The notes: generated by a model from the letters alone, not told the origin. 64,000 bases of DNA from Cellulophaga fucicola (GCF_900119145.1 NZ_FPIY01000001.1:434001-498000), one strand, 5' to 3'; counted from the first letter of the stretch, positions 42,819 to 52,031 are shown. Numbers and translations: made by a program.

Positions 42819-44984
42819 ATGTCAGATTCAAAAATAACATTTAGTAGAAGAAATTTTATAAGAACGTCGTCTTTAGCAAGTGGAGGATTATTAATTGGTT
42901 TTAATCTTTTTAACTCTTGTAAACCCAATGCCAAAGCACCTATAGATTTAGCAGACTTAGATTATAAAGATTTTAATGCATACATTAAAATAGCAGAAAA
43001 CGGAGCAGTAACAATATTTTCTCCCAATCCAGAGATAGGGCAAGGTGTAAAAACCGCAATGCCTATGTTAATTGCAGAGGAATTAGATGTTGCTTGGAGT
43101 AATGTAAATGTTGTGCAAGGAGATTTAGATACTGTAAATTTTCAAAGGCAAGTGGCAGGTGGTAGTCAATCCATACGCTTAGGTTGGGAACCTCTACGCC
43201 AAACAGGTGCAACAGCTCGTCAAATGCTAGTAAATGCAGCAGCAGCTCGTTGGGGAGTAGATGCTTCTAATTGTACAACAAAAGATGGTATAATTACTAA
43301 TACTAAAGGAGAGACTCTAGGTTACGGAGAAGTTGTAGCTGAAGCTGCAGCATTAGAAGTTCCAGAGAATGTTAGTGTAAAAGATCCAAAAGACTTTACT
43401 ATAATTGGTACAGATGCAGTAAATGTAGATATAGATAAGATTATAACAGGTAAACCTTTATTTGGGTTAGATTATAAGGCAGAAGGTATGGTCTATGCAG
43501 CAGTTGTACGTTCTCCTGCTTTTGGTAAAAAACTTGTTTCTTTTGATGCTTCAGAGGCTAAAGCATCTGGTAACGTTATAGATGTTATTGAGTTTGATAA
43601 TAAAATTGCTGTTTTAGCAAAAGATACTTGGTCTGCTTTTAAAGCAAAGAAAACTATTAAGGCAGAATGGAAAACAGATACAGAATTAGAGAGTACAGAA
43701 GACCACGATAAAATACTTAAAGAATTATTACAAGATAAAGAAGCTAAGGTATTACGAGAAGATGGTAATGTAGATAAAGCATTTGCAGAAGCAGATAAAA
43801 TATTAGAACGTACATACGAAGCACCTTTTTTGCCACACAACTGTATGGAGCCTATGAACTTCTATGCTAATGTAACAGCAGATAAGATTCATTTGGTTGG
43901 TCCTATACAAACGCCACAACGTACAGCTGCTGTTATAGCAAGTAACTTAGGAAGAAAGGCAGAAGAAGTTCATTTAGAAATGACACGTATGGGTGGTGGC
44001 TTTGGTAGACGTTTGTATGGCGATTTTGCTATAGAGGCAGCAACCATATCTAACTTAGCTAAAAAGCCAATAAAGGTTGTGTACTCTAGAGAGGATGATA
44101 TGACAGCTGGTATATACAGACCAGCATCTAAATATAAAATAAAGGCCTCTATAAAAGATGGAGAGATAACGGGGTATCATTTAAGAGAGGCTGCCGTAAA
44201 TGGTAATATGTACGGACTAATTCCTAACTTTTTTCCGGCAGGTGCTATAGCTAATTATAAAGTTGATGCTGCTAATTACCAAAGTAAAATTACAACTGGT
44301 GCTTGGCGTGCACCGTATACAAACTTTTTGGCTTTTGCAGAGCAAAGTTTCTTTGATGAACTTGCAGATGAGTTAAAGTTAGATCGTGTGCAAATGAGAT
44401 TAGATCTATTACAGAAAGTAAAGGGTACTACAGATGAAGAAATACAATATTCTCCAGAACGCTTAGAGAATGTTATAAAACTAGCCGTAGAGAAATCTAA
44501 TTGGGGCAAAACTCCAGATACAATATACCAAGGTTTTTCTGCGTATTATTGTCATAACTCTCACGTTGCTGAGGTTGCAGATGTAGAAGTGGTTAATGGC
44601 TTACCTGTAGTTAAAAAAGTTACTTGTGTAATAGATTGTGGTATTGTAGTAAACCCAATAGGGGCAGAGAACCAAGCTCAAGGTGGTGTTGTAGATGGTA
44701 TAGGTCATGCAATGTATGGCGACTTTGCTTTTAATAAAGGTGTGCCATCATCTAAAAACTTTGATACATATAGGCTAATAAGAATGAAAGAAGCTCCTAT
44801 GGTAGAAACTCATTTTGTAGAAAACACTCTAGCGCCAACAGGTTTAGGAGAACCAACGTTACCACCAGCAGGCGCAGCTGTGGCAAATGCATTAAAAGCA
44901 GTAACAGGACATAGGTTTACACAACAACCCTTTACTAAAAATCCAGAGCATTTACGAGTTCAGAATAAAGAGATAATAGGTTAA
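42819..44984 (+). CDS. Molybdopterin-binding large subunit, isoquinoline 1-oxidoreductase (IorB) type, Tat-exported
   Basis: A 721-residue molybdenum hydroxylase subunit. The N-terminus has a Tat signal: twin Arg in SRRNFIRTS (9-16), a hydrophobic stretch and Cys34 in FNSC, which may also be a lipobox. Moco motifs: GQGVKTAMPMLIAEEL, MGGGFGRRLYGDFA, GAWRAPYTNFLAF and active-site Glu678 in GLGEPTLPPAG. The fold and single-chain form fit IorB/nicotinate-like hydroxylases rather than the three-subunit Xdh/CO dehydrogenase. Substrate unknown: aldehyde or N-heterocycle. Being translocated with its Fe-S partner to the periplasm is my inference from the Tat signal. Confidence 0.9.
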   Translation: MSDSKITFSRRNFIRTSSLASGGLLIGFNLFNSCKPNAKAPIDLADLDYKDFNAYIKIAENGAVTIFSPNPEIGQGVKTAMPMLIAEELDVAWSNVNVVQGDLDTVNFQRQVAGGSQSIRLGWEPLRQTGATARQMLVNAAAARWGVDASNCTTKDGIITNTKGETLGYGEVVAEAAALEVPENVSVKDPKDFTIIGTDAVNVDIDKIITGKPLFGLDYKAEGMVYAAVVRSPAFGKKLVSFDASEAKASGNVIDVIEFDNKIAVLAKDTWSAFKAKKTIKAEWKTDTELESTEDHDKILKELLQDKEAKVLREDGNVDKAFAEADKILERTYEAPFLPHNCMEPMNFYANVTADKIHLVGPIQTPQRTAAVIASNLGRKAEEVHLEMTRMGGGFGRRLYGDFAIEAATISNLAKKPIKVVYSREDDMTAGIYRPASKYKIKASIKDGEITGYHLREAAVNGNMYGLIPNFFPAGAIANYKVDAANYQSKITTGAWRAPYTNFLAFAEQSFFDELADELKLDRVQMRLDLLQKVKGTTDEEIQYSPERLENVIKLAVEKSNWGKTPDTIYQGFSAYYCHNSHVAEVADVEVVNGLPVVKKVTCVIDCGIVVNPIGAENQAQGGVVDGIGHAMYGDFAFNKGVPSSKNFDTYRLIRMKEAPMVETHFVENTLAPTGLGEPTLPPAGAAVANALKAVTGHRFTQQPFTKNPEHLRVQNKEIIG

Positions 44985-44986
44985 TT

Positions 44987-45232
44987 ATGAAAGTTTTATT
45001 ATTTGGAGTAACCAAAGATATTATTGGTTCTAGTATCTTAGATGTTTCTAACTTTACAACCAATACAGAAAAAACAGTAGGGGATTTACATACCTACTTA
45101 CAAGAAGAATACCCGGAGTTAAAAAAACTATCATCTTTGGCTATTGCGGTAAATAGTGCTTATGCAGAACATAACATAACACTTAAAGATACAGATGAGG
45201 TTGCTTTAATACCACCAGTTAGTGGCGGATAA
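44987..45232 (+). CDS. moaD: MoaD/ThiS-family sulfur carrier
   Basis: An 81-residue ubiquitin-like protein ending in VALIPPVSGG. The terminal Gly-Gly is the site that MoeB adenylates and that later bears thiocarboxylate for molybdopterin synthase. It starts 2 bp after the large-subunit stop, and the open frame of the next gene overlaps its end. The MoaE partner is not in the window. Confidence 0.92.
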   Translation: MKVLLFGVTKDIIGSSILDVSNFTTNTEKTVGDLHTYLQEEYPELKKLSSLAIAVNSAYAEHNITLKDTDEVALIPPVSGG

Positions 45233-45257
45233 TATTTTGACAAACCAAAGGAGAATA

Positions 45258-46241
45258 ATGCTGATAGATAATCATAATAGAAAAATAAATTACTTACGCT
45301 TAGCTGTTACAGATAGATGCAATTTACGTTGCAACTACTGTATGCCGTCTGAGGGAATAGACTTTGCTAAAAACGATAAGCTTTTTACAATTGAAGAATT
45401 GGTAAAACTTAGCGAAATTGTGGTTTCTCAAGGTATAGATAAAATAAGAATTACTGGTGGTGAGCCTTTTGTACGTAAAGATCTAATGGTTTTGCTACGT
45501 AGGTTAGCTGTTTTAGATGGTTTAGATGATATTTCTATAACTACAAACGCAACACTAATTGGTCCGTATATTACCGAGTTAAAAGAACTTGGTATAACCA
45601 ATATAAATGTAAGCTTAGATGCTATAACCAAAGAGACATTTAATAAAATAACGCGTAGAGATACGTATGATACTGTTTACAGTAATCTAATTAAGTTAAT
45701 TTCTGAAGGTTTTAATGTTCGTATTAATTTTATTGCCTTAGACGGACAAAACACAGAGGATATAATTCCTATTTTAGAACTAATGAAACACTATAATGTT
45801 TCTATTCGGTTTCTAGAAGAAATGCCATTTAATGGTGGTTCTAAGGAATTTTCAACCATAAAGTGGGATTATAAAAGTATATTTAATCATATTAAAACAG
45901 CTTTCCCAGAGATCGAAAAATTAGAGTCGCCTGCTACATCAACTTCTATCAACTATAAAATTAAAGGACATAAAAGTACATTTGGTCTAATACCGTCTTT
46001 TAGTAGAACATTTTGTGGTTCTTGTAATAGATTGCGTATTTCTGCCACGGGAGATATAATTACGTGTCTGTATGCTAAACCTAGTGATAATTTAAGAGCT
46101 ATTTTAAGAGAAGGCAATTCAGATGATGCAGTTAAGGAACAGATTTTAAAAGCTGTGGGCAGTAGAGCAAAAACAGGATTTGAAGCGCAGAAGAAATATG
46201 ATGGTGTTTTTAGCAACTCTATGACTTCTATTGGCGGTTAA
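45258..46241 (+). CDS. moaA: GTP 3',8-cyclase MoaA
   Basis: A 327-residue radical-SAM enzyme that turns GTP into 3',8-cyclo-GTP, the first step of molybdopterin synthesis. The SAM [4Fe-4S] site is Cys21-x3-Cys25-x2-Cys28 (CNLRCNYC). The C-terminal cluster has CGSCNRL and a downstream Cys (DIITCLYAK), and the chain ends in SIGG as MoaA must. The frame extends to 45222, but AAAGGAG five bases before the ATG at 45258, a rare good Shine-Dalgarno here, marks the start. Confidence 0.95.
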   Translation: MLIDNHNRKINYLRLAVTDRCNLRCNYCMPSEGIDFAKNDKLFTIEELVKLSEIVVSQGIDKIRITGGEPFVRKDLMVLLRRLAVLDGLDDISITTNATLIGPYITELKELGITNINVSLDAITKETFNKITRRDTYDTVYSNLIKLISEGFNVRINFIALDGQNTEDIIPILELMKHYNVSIRFLEEMPFNGGSKEFSTIKWDYKSIFNHIKTAFPEIEKLESPATSTSINYKIKGHKSTFGLIPSFSRTFCGSCNRLRISATGDIITCLYAKPSDNLRAILREGNSDDAVKEQILKAVGSRAKTGFEAQKKYDGVFSNSMTSIGG

Positions 46242-46271
46242 GTTTGTAATTTTAACCTAAAAACAACTCTT

Positions 46272-46862
46272 TTGGAAAAAACAAAAATATACGGATTAGT
46301 ACTTTCTGGTGGTAAAAGCACTAGAATGGGTACTGATAAAGGGTCTATTGTATATCATTCTATACCACAACGAGACCATTTATATAATTTATTAAATACT
46401 GTTTGCGATAGTACTTTTTACAGTATTAGAGAAGATCAAAAAAATGAATTTTCTAATGAAGCAAATGTTATCGTAGACGAAAACAAATTTAGAGGTCCAT
46501 ACAATGGTTTATTAAGTGCGTACAATTATAATACTAATGTAGCTTGGTTAGTTGTTGCTTGCGATTTACCATTGCTAGATAAAGAAGCTCTGCAACAATT
46601 AATAGAAGAAAGAGATAGTACTAAATTAGCAACTGCTTTTGCAACTAGTGAGAGTAAATTACCAGAACCATTGTGTGCTATTTGGGAACCAGAAGCATTA
46701 CAGCAATCTGTAGCATATTTAAACGCAGGAAATGGAAGCTGTCCGCGTAAATTCTTGATTAATTCTGATGCTAAATTAGCATATCCAGAACAAGATAAAG
46801 TATTGCTTAATGCTAATTCTGTTCAAGAGTATGAAGATGCAATACAAAAGATAAAACAATAA
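46272..46862 (+). CDS. mobA: Molybdenum cofactor guanylyltransferase-like protein
   Basis: A 196-residue nucleotidyltransferase with the MobA signature LSGGKSTRMGTDKG near the start and VACDLPLLDKEALQQL in the middle. MobA attaches GMP to Mo-molybdopterin. For a xanthine-oxidase-family enzyme the cofactor usually carries CMP (made by MocA), so this protein may serve other molybdoenzymes or be a MobA-like variant. It begins with TTG at 46272, which fits the family N-terminus (KTKIYGLVLSGG). Confidence 0.85.
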   Translation: MEKTKIYGLVLSGGKSTRMGTDKGSIVYHSIPQRDHLYNLLNTVCDSTFYSIREDQKNEFSNEANVIVDENKFRGPYNGLLSAYNYNTNVAWLVVACDLPLLDKEALQQLIEERDSTKLATAFATSESKLPEPLCAIWEPEALQQSVAYLNAGNGSCPRKFLINSDAKLAYPEQDKVLLNANSVQEYEDAIQKIKQ

Positions 46863-46884
46863 CAACAAAGTAGTTTTAATTTAT

Positions 46885-47946
46885 ATGAAGAGGTACGTAA
46901 GACAAACCGTTTTAAAAGAGTTTGGTTTAGCTGCACAAGAAAAATTGTCTAAAGCAAAGGTTTTAGTTATTGGTGTTGGTGGTTTAGGCATTCCTGTTTT
47001 ACAATATTTAAACGCAATGGGTGTTGGTACTTTGGGTTTGGTAGAAGCAGATACTATAGATATTACCAATTTACAACGTCAAGTGTTGTATACAGAAGCT
47101 GAGGTTGGTGCGTCTAAATTGGCAACTGCCATACAGAAATTAAAAGCACAAAACAGCACAACACTATTTAAACAATACAATACGTTTTTAACAAAAGAGA
47201 ATGTCTTAGATATAGTTTCTGGTTTTGATGTTGTTGTAGATGCATCAGATAATTTTGCGACTAGATATTTAGTAAATGATGCTTGCGTTATTTTAAATAA
47301 ACCTTTTGTTTCGGGAGCAATACAAGGTTTTGAAGGTCAGTTAAGTGTTTTTAATTACAAAGGCGGACCAACGTACCGTTGTTTGTTTCCTAATATGCCA
47401 TCTGCTAATGAAATACCTAATTGCAACGACAATGGCGTTTTAGGTGTGGTTCCTGGAATTATTGGTAATTTACAAGCTTTAGAAACCGTAAAGTTATTAA
47501 CCGGAATTGGAGAGGTGCTGTCGGGTGAATTACTGCTATTTAACGGCTTGCAACAAACATATAACAAAATAAAGTTTACATCTGTAAAAGAAAATTTAGA
47601 GCGTACAGTTTTAGAAGATTCGTATGGCGATAATGGTTGTTCGCTAGGATCATCAATAGACATTCAAGACTTTAAAAAAATAGTCAACACAGATGCTAGT
47701 TTTCAACTGGTAGATGTGCGTACTATAGAAGAGTACAATACATATCATATTCCAAATTCTACACATATACCTTTAACAGAACTTGGTTTTCATCATTCTA
47801 AAATAGAAAAAGAAACAACAGTTTATGTTATTTGTCAGTCTGGTAAGCGTAGTAAAATGGCTCAGAATCGATTAGAAGAAAATAATATTAGTGTTATAAA
47901 TGTAGAGGGTGGTATTAACGCCTACAGAAGTTTAGAAACAGTATAA
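46885..47946 (+). CDS. moeB: MoeB/ThiF-type adenylyltransferase fused to a rhodanese domain
   Basis: A 353-residue E1-like enzyme. The N-terminal Rossmann part has VIGVGGLGIPVLQYL (nucleotide loop), then DNFATRYLVND and CNDNGVLGVVPGIIG, the latter with the catalytic Cys. Only one Cys of each usual zinc CxxC pair is seen (YRCLFP). A C-terminal rhodanese domain (about 262-350) has the active loop CQSGKRS. The pairing resembles eukaryotic MOCS3 and can both activate MoaD and hand it sulfur. The stop codon overlaps the moeA ATG by one base. Confidence 0.9.
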   Translation: MKRYVRQTVLKEFGLAAQEKLSKAKVLVIGVGGLGIPVLQYLNAMGVGTLGLVEADTIDITNLQRQVLYTEAEVGASKLATAIQKLKAQNSTTLFKQYNTFLTKENVLDIVSGFDVVVDASDNFATRYLVNDACVILNKPFVSGAIQGFEGQLSVFNYKGGPTYRCLFPNMPSANEIPNCNDNGVLGVVPGIIGNLQALETVKLLTGIGEVLSGELLLFNGLQQTYNKIKFTSVKENLERTVLEDSYGDNGCSLGSSIDIQDFKKIVNTDASFQLVDVRTIEEYNTYHIPNSTHIPLTELGFHHSKIEKETTVYVICQSGKRSKMAQNRLEENNISVINVEGGINAYRSLETV

Positions 47947-49145
47947 TGATAACATTTAAAGAAGCATACGCCAAAGTTTTAGAACATACAGTAGATTATG
48001 GTACAGAACAAGTATCTTTAAAAGATGCTGTAGGTAGAGTTTTAGCTGTTGATGTTAAATCTGATAGAGATTTTCCGCCATTTAATAGAGCTACAAAAGA
48101 TGGTATAGCATTGTCTTTTTCGGCTATTAAAAATGGTCAAGATTCATTTAAGATTGAAGCTGTAATACCAGCTGGTAACCCTACCATAGAGTTAAAAGAG
48201 ACTACTTCTTGTGTAGAGATTATGACAGGAGCAGTTGTGCCAAACAGTACAGATGTTGTTGTAATGTACGAGGATATTAGTATAGAGAATGGTATTGCAA
48301 AACTGCAAAAAGTACCAACACAAGGTCAAAACATACATTTAAAGGGTAGCGACGAAGTTAAAGGAGCTGTTGTGCTACATAAGAACACACTAATTACTGC
48401 TGCAGAAATAGGCGTATTATCTGCTGTTGGATCTGCAGAAGTCTTAGTTAAAAAGTTACCTAAAATAACAACTATAGCAACGGGTAACGAGTTGGTAGAG
48501 GTTACAGAAGTTCCTTTACCACACCAAATACGTAAATCTAATATAAATTCTTTGTGTGCTGCTTTGTTAGAAGAGCATATTGTTGCAAAGTCATTGCATT
48601 TAAAAGACAGTAAAGAGGCTATTAAAGAGGCTTTAGAAGTTGCTTTACAAAATAATGACGTATTGTTGTTAAGTGGAGGTGTAAGTAAAGGTAAGTTCGA
48701 TTTTTTACCAGTTGTATTAGAAGAGTTGGGTGTAGAAAAAGTGTTTCATAAAGTATTGCAACGACCAGGGAAACCTTTTTGGTTTGGTATACATAAAAAA
48801 ACAAATACTGTTATATTTTCGTTTCCTGGCAACCCAGCGTCTACATTTGCCAATTACCATATCTATTTTAAAGATTGGCTTACAGAGTCGTTAGAGCTAC
48901 CGGTAACCGCAAATTTGGTTGTTTTAAATGAAAATGTAGAAAATAAAGGTACGTTAACATTGTTTTTACGTGTAAAAATTACATTTGAAAACGGAAAATT
49001 AATAGCGAACAGAATAAAAGAAAATGGTTCAGGAGATTTAACTAGTCTTGCAAATTGTGATGGCTTTATTAAAGTTGCTCCAAACCAAAATACATATTTA
49101 AAGGGAGATACAATACCTTTTATAAAAACAAGAAGAGTTTTATAA
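47946..49145 (+). CDS. moeA: Molybdopterin molybdotransferase MoeA
   Basis: A 399-residue MoeA. Domains fit the known order: domain with VLAVDVKSDRDFPPFNRATKDGIAL near the start, the GNELVE block around 180, the MPT-binding KSNINSLCAALL and LLSGGVSKGKFDF, then a conserved FSFPGNPAST motif. It inserts molybdenum into adenylated molybdopterin. The MogA/MoaB partner that makes the adenylate is not in the window. It sits between moeB (1-base overlap) and xdhC (1 bp apart). Confidence 0.95.
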   Translation: MITFKEAYAKVLEHTVDYGTEQVSLKDAVGRVLAVDVKSDRDFPPFNRATKDGIALSFSAIKNGQDSFKIEAVIPAGNPTIELKETTSCVEIMTGAVVPNSTDVVVMYEDISIENGIAKLQKVPTQGQNIHLKGSDEVKGAVVLHKNTLITAAEIGVLSAVGSAEVLVKKLPKITTIATGNELVEVTEVPLPHQIRKSNINSLCAALLEEHIVAKSLHLKDSKEAIKEALEVALQNNDVLLLSGGVSKGKFDFLPVVLEELGVEKVFHKVLQRPGKPFWFGIHKKTNTVIFSFPGNPASTFANYHIYFKDWLTESLELPVTANLVVLNENVENKGTLTLFLRVKITFENGKLIANRIKENGSGDLTSLANCDGFIKVAPNQNTYLKGDTIPFIKTRRVL

Positions 49146-49146
49146 G

Positions 49147-50157
49147 ATGACACATGAATTAAAGAAAATACTAACTGCTTTTACTATTGCCAAAGAACAA
49201 GGTAAAAAAGCTGTATTGGCTACTGTTGTTGCTTTAGATGGTTCGTCTTATAGGCGTCCTGGAGTTCGTATGCTTATTTTGGATAGTGGTGAAACTATTG
49301 GCGCTGTTAGTGGTGGTTGTGTAGAAAAGGAAGTAATAAGACAAGCAGATTCAGTTTTTAAAACAAACATTGCAAAAGTAATGACGTATGATGGTCGTTA
49401 TAGATTGGGGTGCGAGGGTATTTTATATATATTAATTGAAACTTTTAATCCGTCTACTGACTTTGTAACTACATTTTGGAGTACAATAAAAAACAGGACT
49501 AATTTTAGTGTTTCATCTTATTACGAGAAAAAAGATGCTAAAAACTTAAGTTATGGCTCTATTTTTACTTTTTTAGACGAAAAAATAGCAGTTTCTAATA
49601 GTTTTACTAAAAATGACGAGTTGCCAATATTTAATCAAAACTTAGAACCTTGTTTTAGATTACTTGTGGTTGGTGCAGAACATGATGCAGTACAATTAAC
49701 TTCTTATGCCGCTTTAACAGGCTGGGAGGTTACGGTATGTACAATACCAAATGAAGAAAAACAATTGTCAGATTTTCCTGGAGCAGAAATTTTACAAGTA
49801 ACTACACCAGAAAATTTAGATGTTTCTGCTATAGATAAGCAAACAGCAGTAGTATTAATGACGCACAGTTATGTTAAAGACTTGCAATATTTGTTAACTT
49901 TAAAAAATACAAATCCGGTTTATCTAGGTTTGTTAGGCCCGGCAACTAGAAGAGAAAAATTGTTAAACGAGTTTATAGAGCATTATCCAGAGGTTACAGA
50001 AGAGTTTTTAGATGTAATTCACGGTCCAGCCGGATTAAATATTGGAGCAGAAACTCCACAAGAAATTTCTATTGCAATTGTTGCAGAAATTTTGACAGTT
50101 ATAAGAAAAAGAGAACCTATACAATTAAAAGATAAAATAGGAAAAATACACAACTAA
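49147..50157 (+). CDS. xdhC: XdhC/CoxI-family molybdenum-cofactor insertion protein
   Basis: A 336-residue XdhC-type protein. The N-terminal XdhC_CoxI domain shows VALDGSSYRRPGVRMLI and GAVSGGCVEKEV. The C-terminal Rossmann domain shows FRLLVVGAEHDAVQLTSYAALTGWEVTV and LLGPATRREKLLNEF, ending GLNIGAETPQEISIAIVAEIL. XdhC binds sulfurated Moco and fits it into the XDH-like subunit. Its presence supports the view that the cluster matures the IorB-type enzyme. Confidence 0.93.
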   Translation: MTHELKKILTAFTIAKEQGKKAVLATVVALDGSSYRRPGVRMLILDSGETIGAVSGGCVEKEVIRQADSVFKTNIAKVMTYDGRYRLGCEGILYILIETFNPSTDFVTTFWSTIKNRTNFSVSSYYEKKDAKNLSYGSIFTFLDEKIAVSNSFTKNDELPIFNQNLEPCFRLLVVGAEHDAVQLTSYAALTGWEVTVCTIPNEEKQLSDFPGAEILQVTTPENLDVSAIDKQTAVVLMTHSYVKDLQYLLTLKNTNPVYLGLLGPATRREKLLNEFIEHYPEVTEEFLDVIHGPAGLNIGAETPQEISIAIVAEILTVIRKREPIQLKDKIGKIHN

Positions 50158-50166
50158 ATACAACCA

Positions 50167-50751
50167 ATGAAAATAGCCAACCTTATTTTAGCAGCAGGAT
50201 CTTCAAGCAGAATGCAGAGTACCAAACAAGTATTACCTTGGAGAAACACAACTCTTTTAGAAAATGCTCTTCAACAAGCAGAAAACACTGCTTTGTTAGA
50301 TGTTTATTTGGTTTTAGGCGCAAATGTAGAAGAAATTAGGAGTAAAATAGATTTAAAAAAAGAGAATGTTTTTCTAAATTTAGATTGGAAAAAAGGACTT
50401 GGGAGTTCTATTGCTTGTGGTGTTACAGAATTAGAGAAGTTGCCCGAAGAGTATAATGCTGTATTAATAACATTGGCAGATCAGCCCTTAATAGATAGTG
50501 CTTACTTAACTAAAATGGTAAGTTTATTTTCTACATCAATAAGTACAATTGTTGCTACTAATTACGGAGATAGAGTAGGAGTTCCTGCTATTTTTGATGC
50601 TACTTACTTTTCAGAATTAAAAGAACTAGGTCAAGATTATGGAGCAAAAGAGGTTTTAATAAAGTACGCAGAGGAAATTGTAATGGTAGAACCTAACGGT
50701 AAAGAAATAGATATAGATACCAAAGAAGATTATAGTAATTTGATAAAATAA
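50167..50751 (+). CDS. MocA-like nucleotidyltransferase (molybdenum cofactor cytidylyltransferase type)
   Basis: A 194-residue NTP transferase: NLILAAGSSSRMQSTKQVLPWRNTTLLE at the start, LDWKKGLGSSIACGV, LADQPLIDSAYL and PAIFD blocks. These fit the MocA/PucB group that adds CMP to Moco for xanthine-dehydrogenase-family enzymes. Its place right after xdhC agrees. It is the last gene of the cluster, followed by a terminator. Confidence 0.85.
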   Translation: MKIANLILAAGSSSRMQSTKQVLPWRNTTLLENALQQAENTALLDVYLVLGANVEEIRSKIDLKKENVFLNLDWKKGLGSSIACGVTELEKLPEEYNAVLITLADQPLIDSAYLTKMVSLFSTSISTIVATNYGDRVGVPAIFDATYFSELKELGQDYGAKEVLIKYAEEIVMVEPNGKEIDIDTKEDYSNLIK

Positions 50752-50777
50752 TAATAAAATATAGCAGTAAACAAAGG

Positions 50778-50803
50778 CCTCTATTAAAAATAGGGGTTTT
50801 TTT
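50778..50803 (+). terminator. Terminator of the molybdoenzyme cluster
   Basis: CCTCTATT pairs with AATAGGGG (one G-U) and is followed by seven T. Confidence 0.75.
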
Positions 50804-50864
50804 ATGCTCAAAAGTGTGATTTTTTTAAAGTATCTTATACTAATGCTATAAATAGAAGTTAAGT

Positions 50865-51353
50865 ATGACCAAAGAAGAAAAATTTGTAGAACTAATACAA
50901 AATAATCAAGGTCTAATTTTTAAGATTACAACTGTATACACTACTAATAAAACTGATCAACAAGATCTGTATCAAGATATAGTATACCAACTTTGGAAAT
51001 CTTTTGATGGTTTTAAAAACCAATCTAAAATTAGTACTTGGATGTATAGAGTAGCATTAAATACAGCTTTAACTAGACTTAAAAAGAAAATTAAAGCACC
51101 TAAGAGCATAGCTATAGAAAAGGTTGTATTGCAACAGACGGAAAATTATGACCCTGTTTTTGAAGAACGATTGAAAATGGTGTATGCGCAAATACAACAG
51201 TTAAACGTATTAGAGAAAGCACTTATGTTATTACTGTTAGAAGGTAAACAATATGATGAGATAGCAGAAATAGTAGGTATTACAGCAAGTAATGTTGGAA
51301 CTAAAATTTCTAGAATTAAGCAAAAAATGAAAAATAATATTTTAAATAAATAA
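50865..51353 (+). CDS. ECF-type RNA polymerase sigma factor
   Basis: A 162-residue sigma-70-family protein of the extracytoplasmic group. Region 2 has LYQDIVYQLWKSFDGFKNQSKISTWMYRVALN, and region 4 has LLEGKQYDEIAEIVGITASNVGTKISRIKQKMK. It is followed 2 bp later by a membrane protein, the standard place of its anti-sigma factor. The regulon is unknown. Confidence 0.92.
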   Translation: MTKEEKFVELIQNNQGLIFKITTVYTTNKTDQQDLYQDIVYQLWKSFDGFKNQSKISTWMYRVALNTALTRLKKKIKAPKSIAIEKVVLQQTENYDPVFEERLKMVYAQIQQLNVLEKALMLLLLEGKQYDEIAEIVGITASNVGTKISRIKQKMKNNILNK

Positions 51354-51355
51354 TT

Positions 51356-51964
51356 ATGGATATTGAAGAGATGCAAGCCATATGGTCACAAATAGGTCAA
51401 GATTTAGAAAAGCAAAAGAAAATTACAAACACATTAGTTATGAAAATGACACAAGAGCGTTACGCAAATAAATTCAGCAAGCTAGCAACGTATGAAACAT
51501 TAGGAGCATTTATTTGCTTTATTACAGCTTTGGTAATTTTATTAAATTTTAATAAGTTAGATACTTGGTACTTAGTTTTGTGTGGAGCCCTTTTAACAGG
51601 ATATTTTATAACGTTACCTGCTTTAGTATTAAAGTCTTTATACACTATTAAAGCTATAAAAATAGATGTAACTAGTTATGCCGTAACAGTAAAAAAATAT
51701 GTAAAAGCAAAAAATAAATTAATGCTTGTACAGCAATTAGGAGTTTATTTAAATTTTGTTGCTTTATTATTGGTAATTCCTGTTTTTTCAAAATTATTTA
51801 AAAATAAGGATGTTTTTGTAACGCCAAATACCATTTGGTATTGGTTGTTGCCAGTTTTGGTAATATTAATGGTTTTAGTGTCTAGATGGGGGTATAACTG
51901 TTATAAAAAGATAACAAACTCGGCAGAAAACTTACTAAAAGAACTAGAAGACATAGAGGTTTAG
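51356..51964 (+). CDS. Membrane protein paired with the ECF sigma factor (possible anti-sigma)
   Basis: A 202-residue protein: a cytoplasmic N-terminal helical part (about 1-48), two helices near 50-90 (TLGAFICFITALVILLNF and WYLVLCGALLTGYFITLP), a charged middle (about 90-125), two more helices (LGVYLNFVALLLVIPVF, YWLLPVLVILMVLV), and an acidic tail. It lacks the zinc HxxxCxxC anti-sigma motif. Its 2-bp distance from the sigma gene suggests that it controls sigma availability; that is inference from position. It ends at a strong terminator. Confidence 0.75.
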   Translation: MDIEEMQAIWSQIGQDLEKQKKITNTLVMKMTQERYANKFSKLATYETLGAFICFITALVILLNFNKLDTWYLVLCGALLTGYFITLPALVLKSLYTIKAIKIDVTSYAVTVKKYVKAKNKLMLVQQLGVYLNFVALLLVIPVFSKLFKNKDVFVTPNTIWYWLLPVLVILMVLVSRWGYNCYKKITNSAENLLKELEDIEV

Positions 51965-51974
51965 TTTAAAGCAT

Positions 51975-52014
51975 TAAAAAAAGGCTGTCTATTTAAAATA
52001 GACAGCCTTTTTTG
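51975..52014. terminator. Bidirectional terminator
   Basis: AAGGCTGTCTATTT pairs with AAATAGACAGCCTT, with A and T runs on both sides, between convergent genes. Confidence 0.92.
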
Positions 52015-52031
52015 TTTTATAAGTTTTTTAC

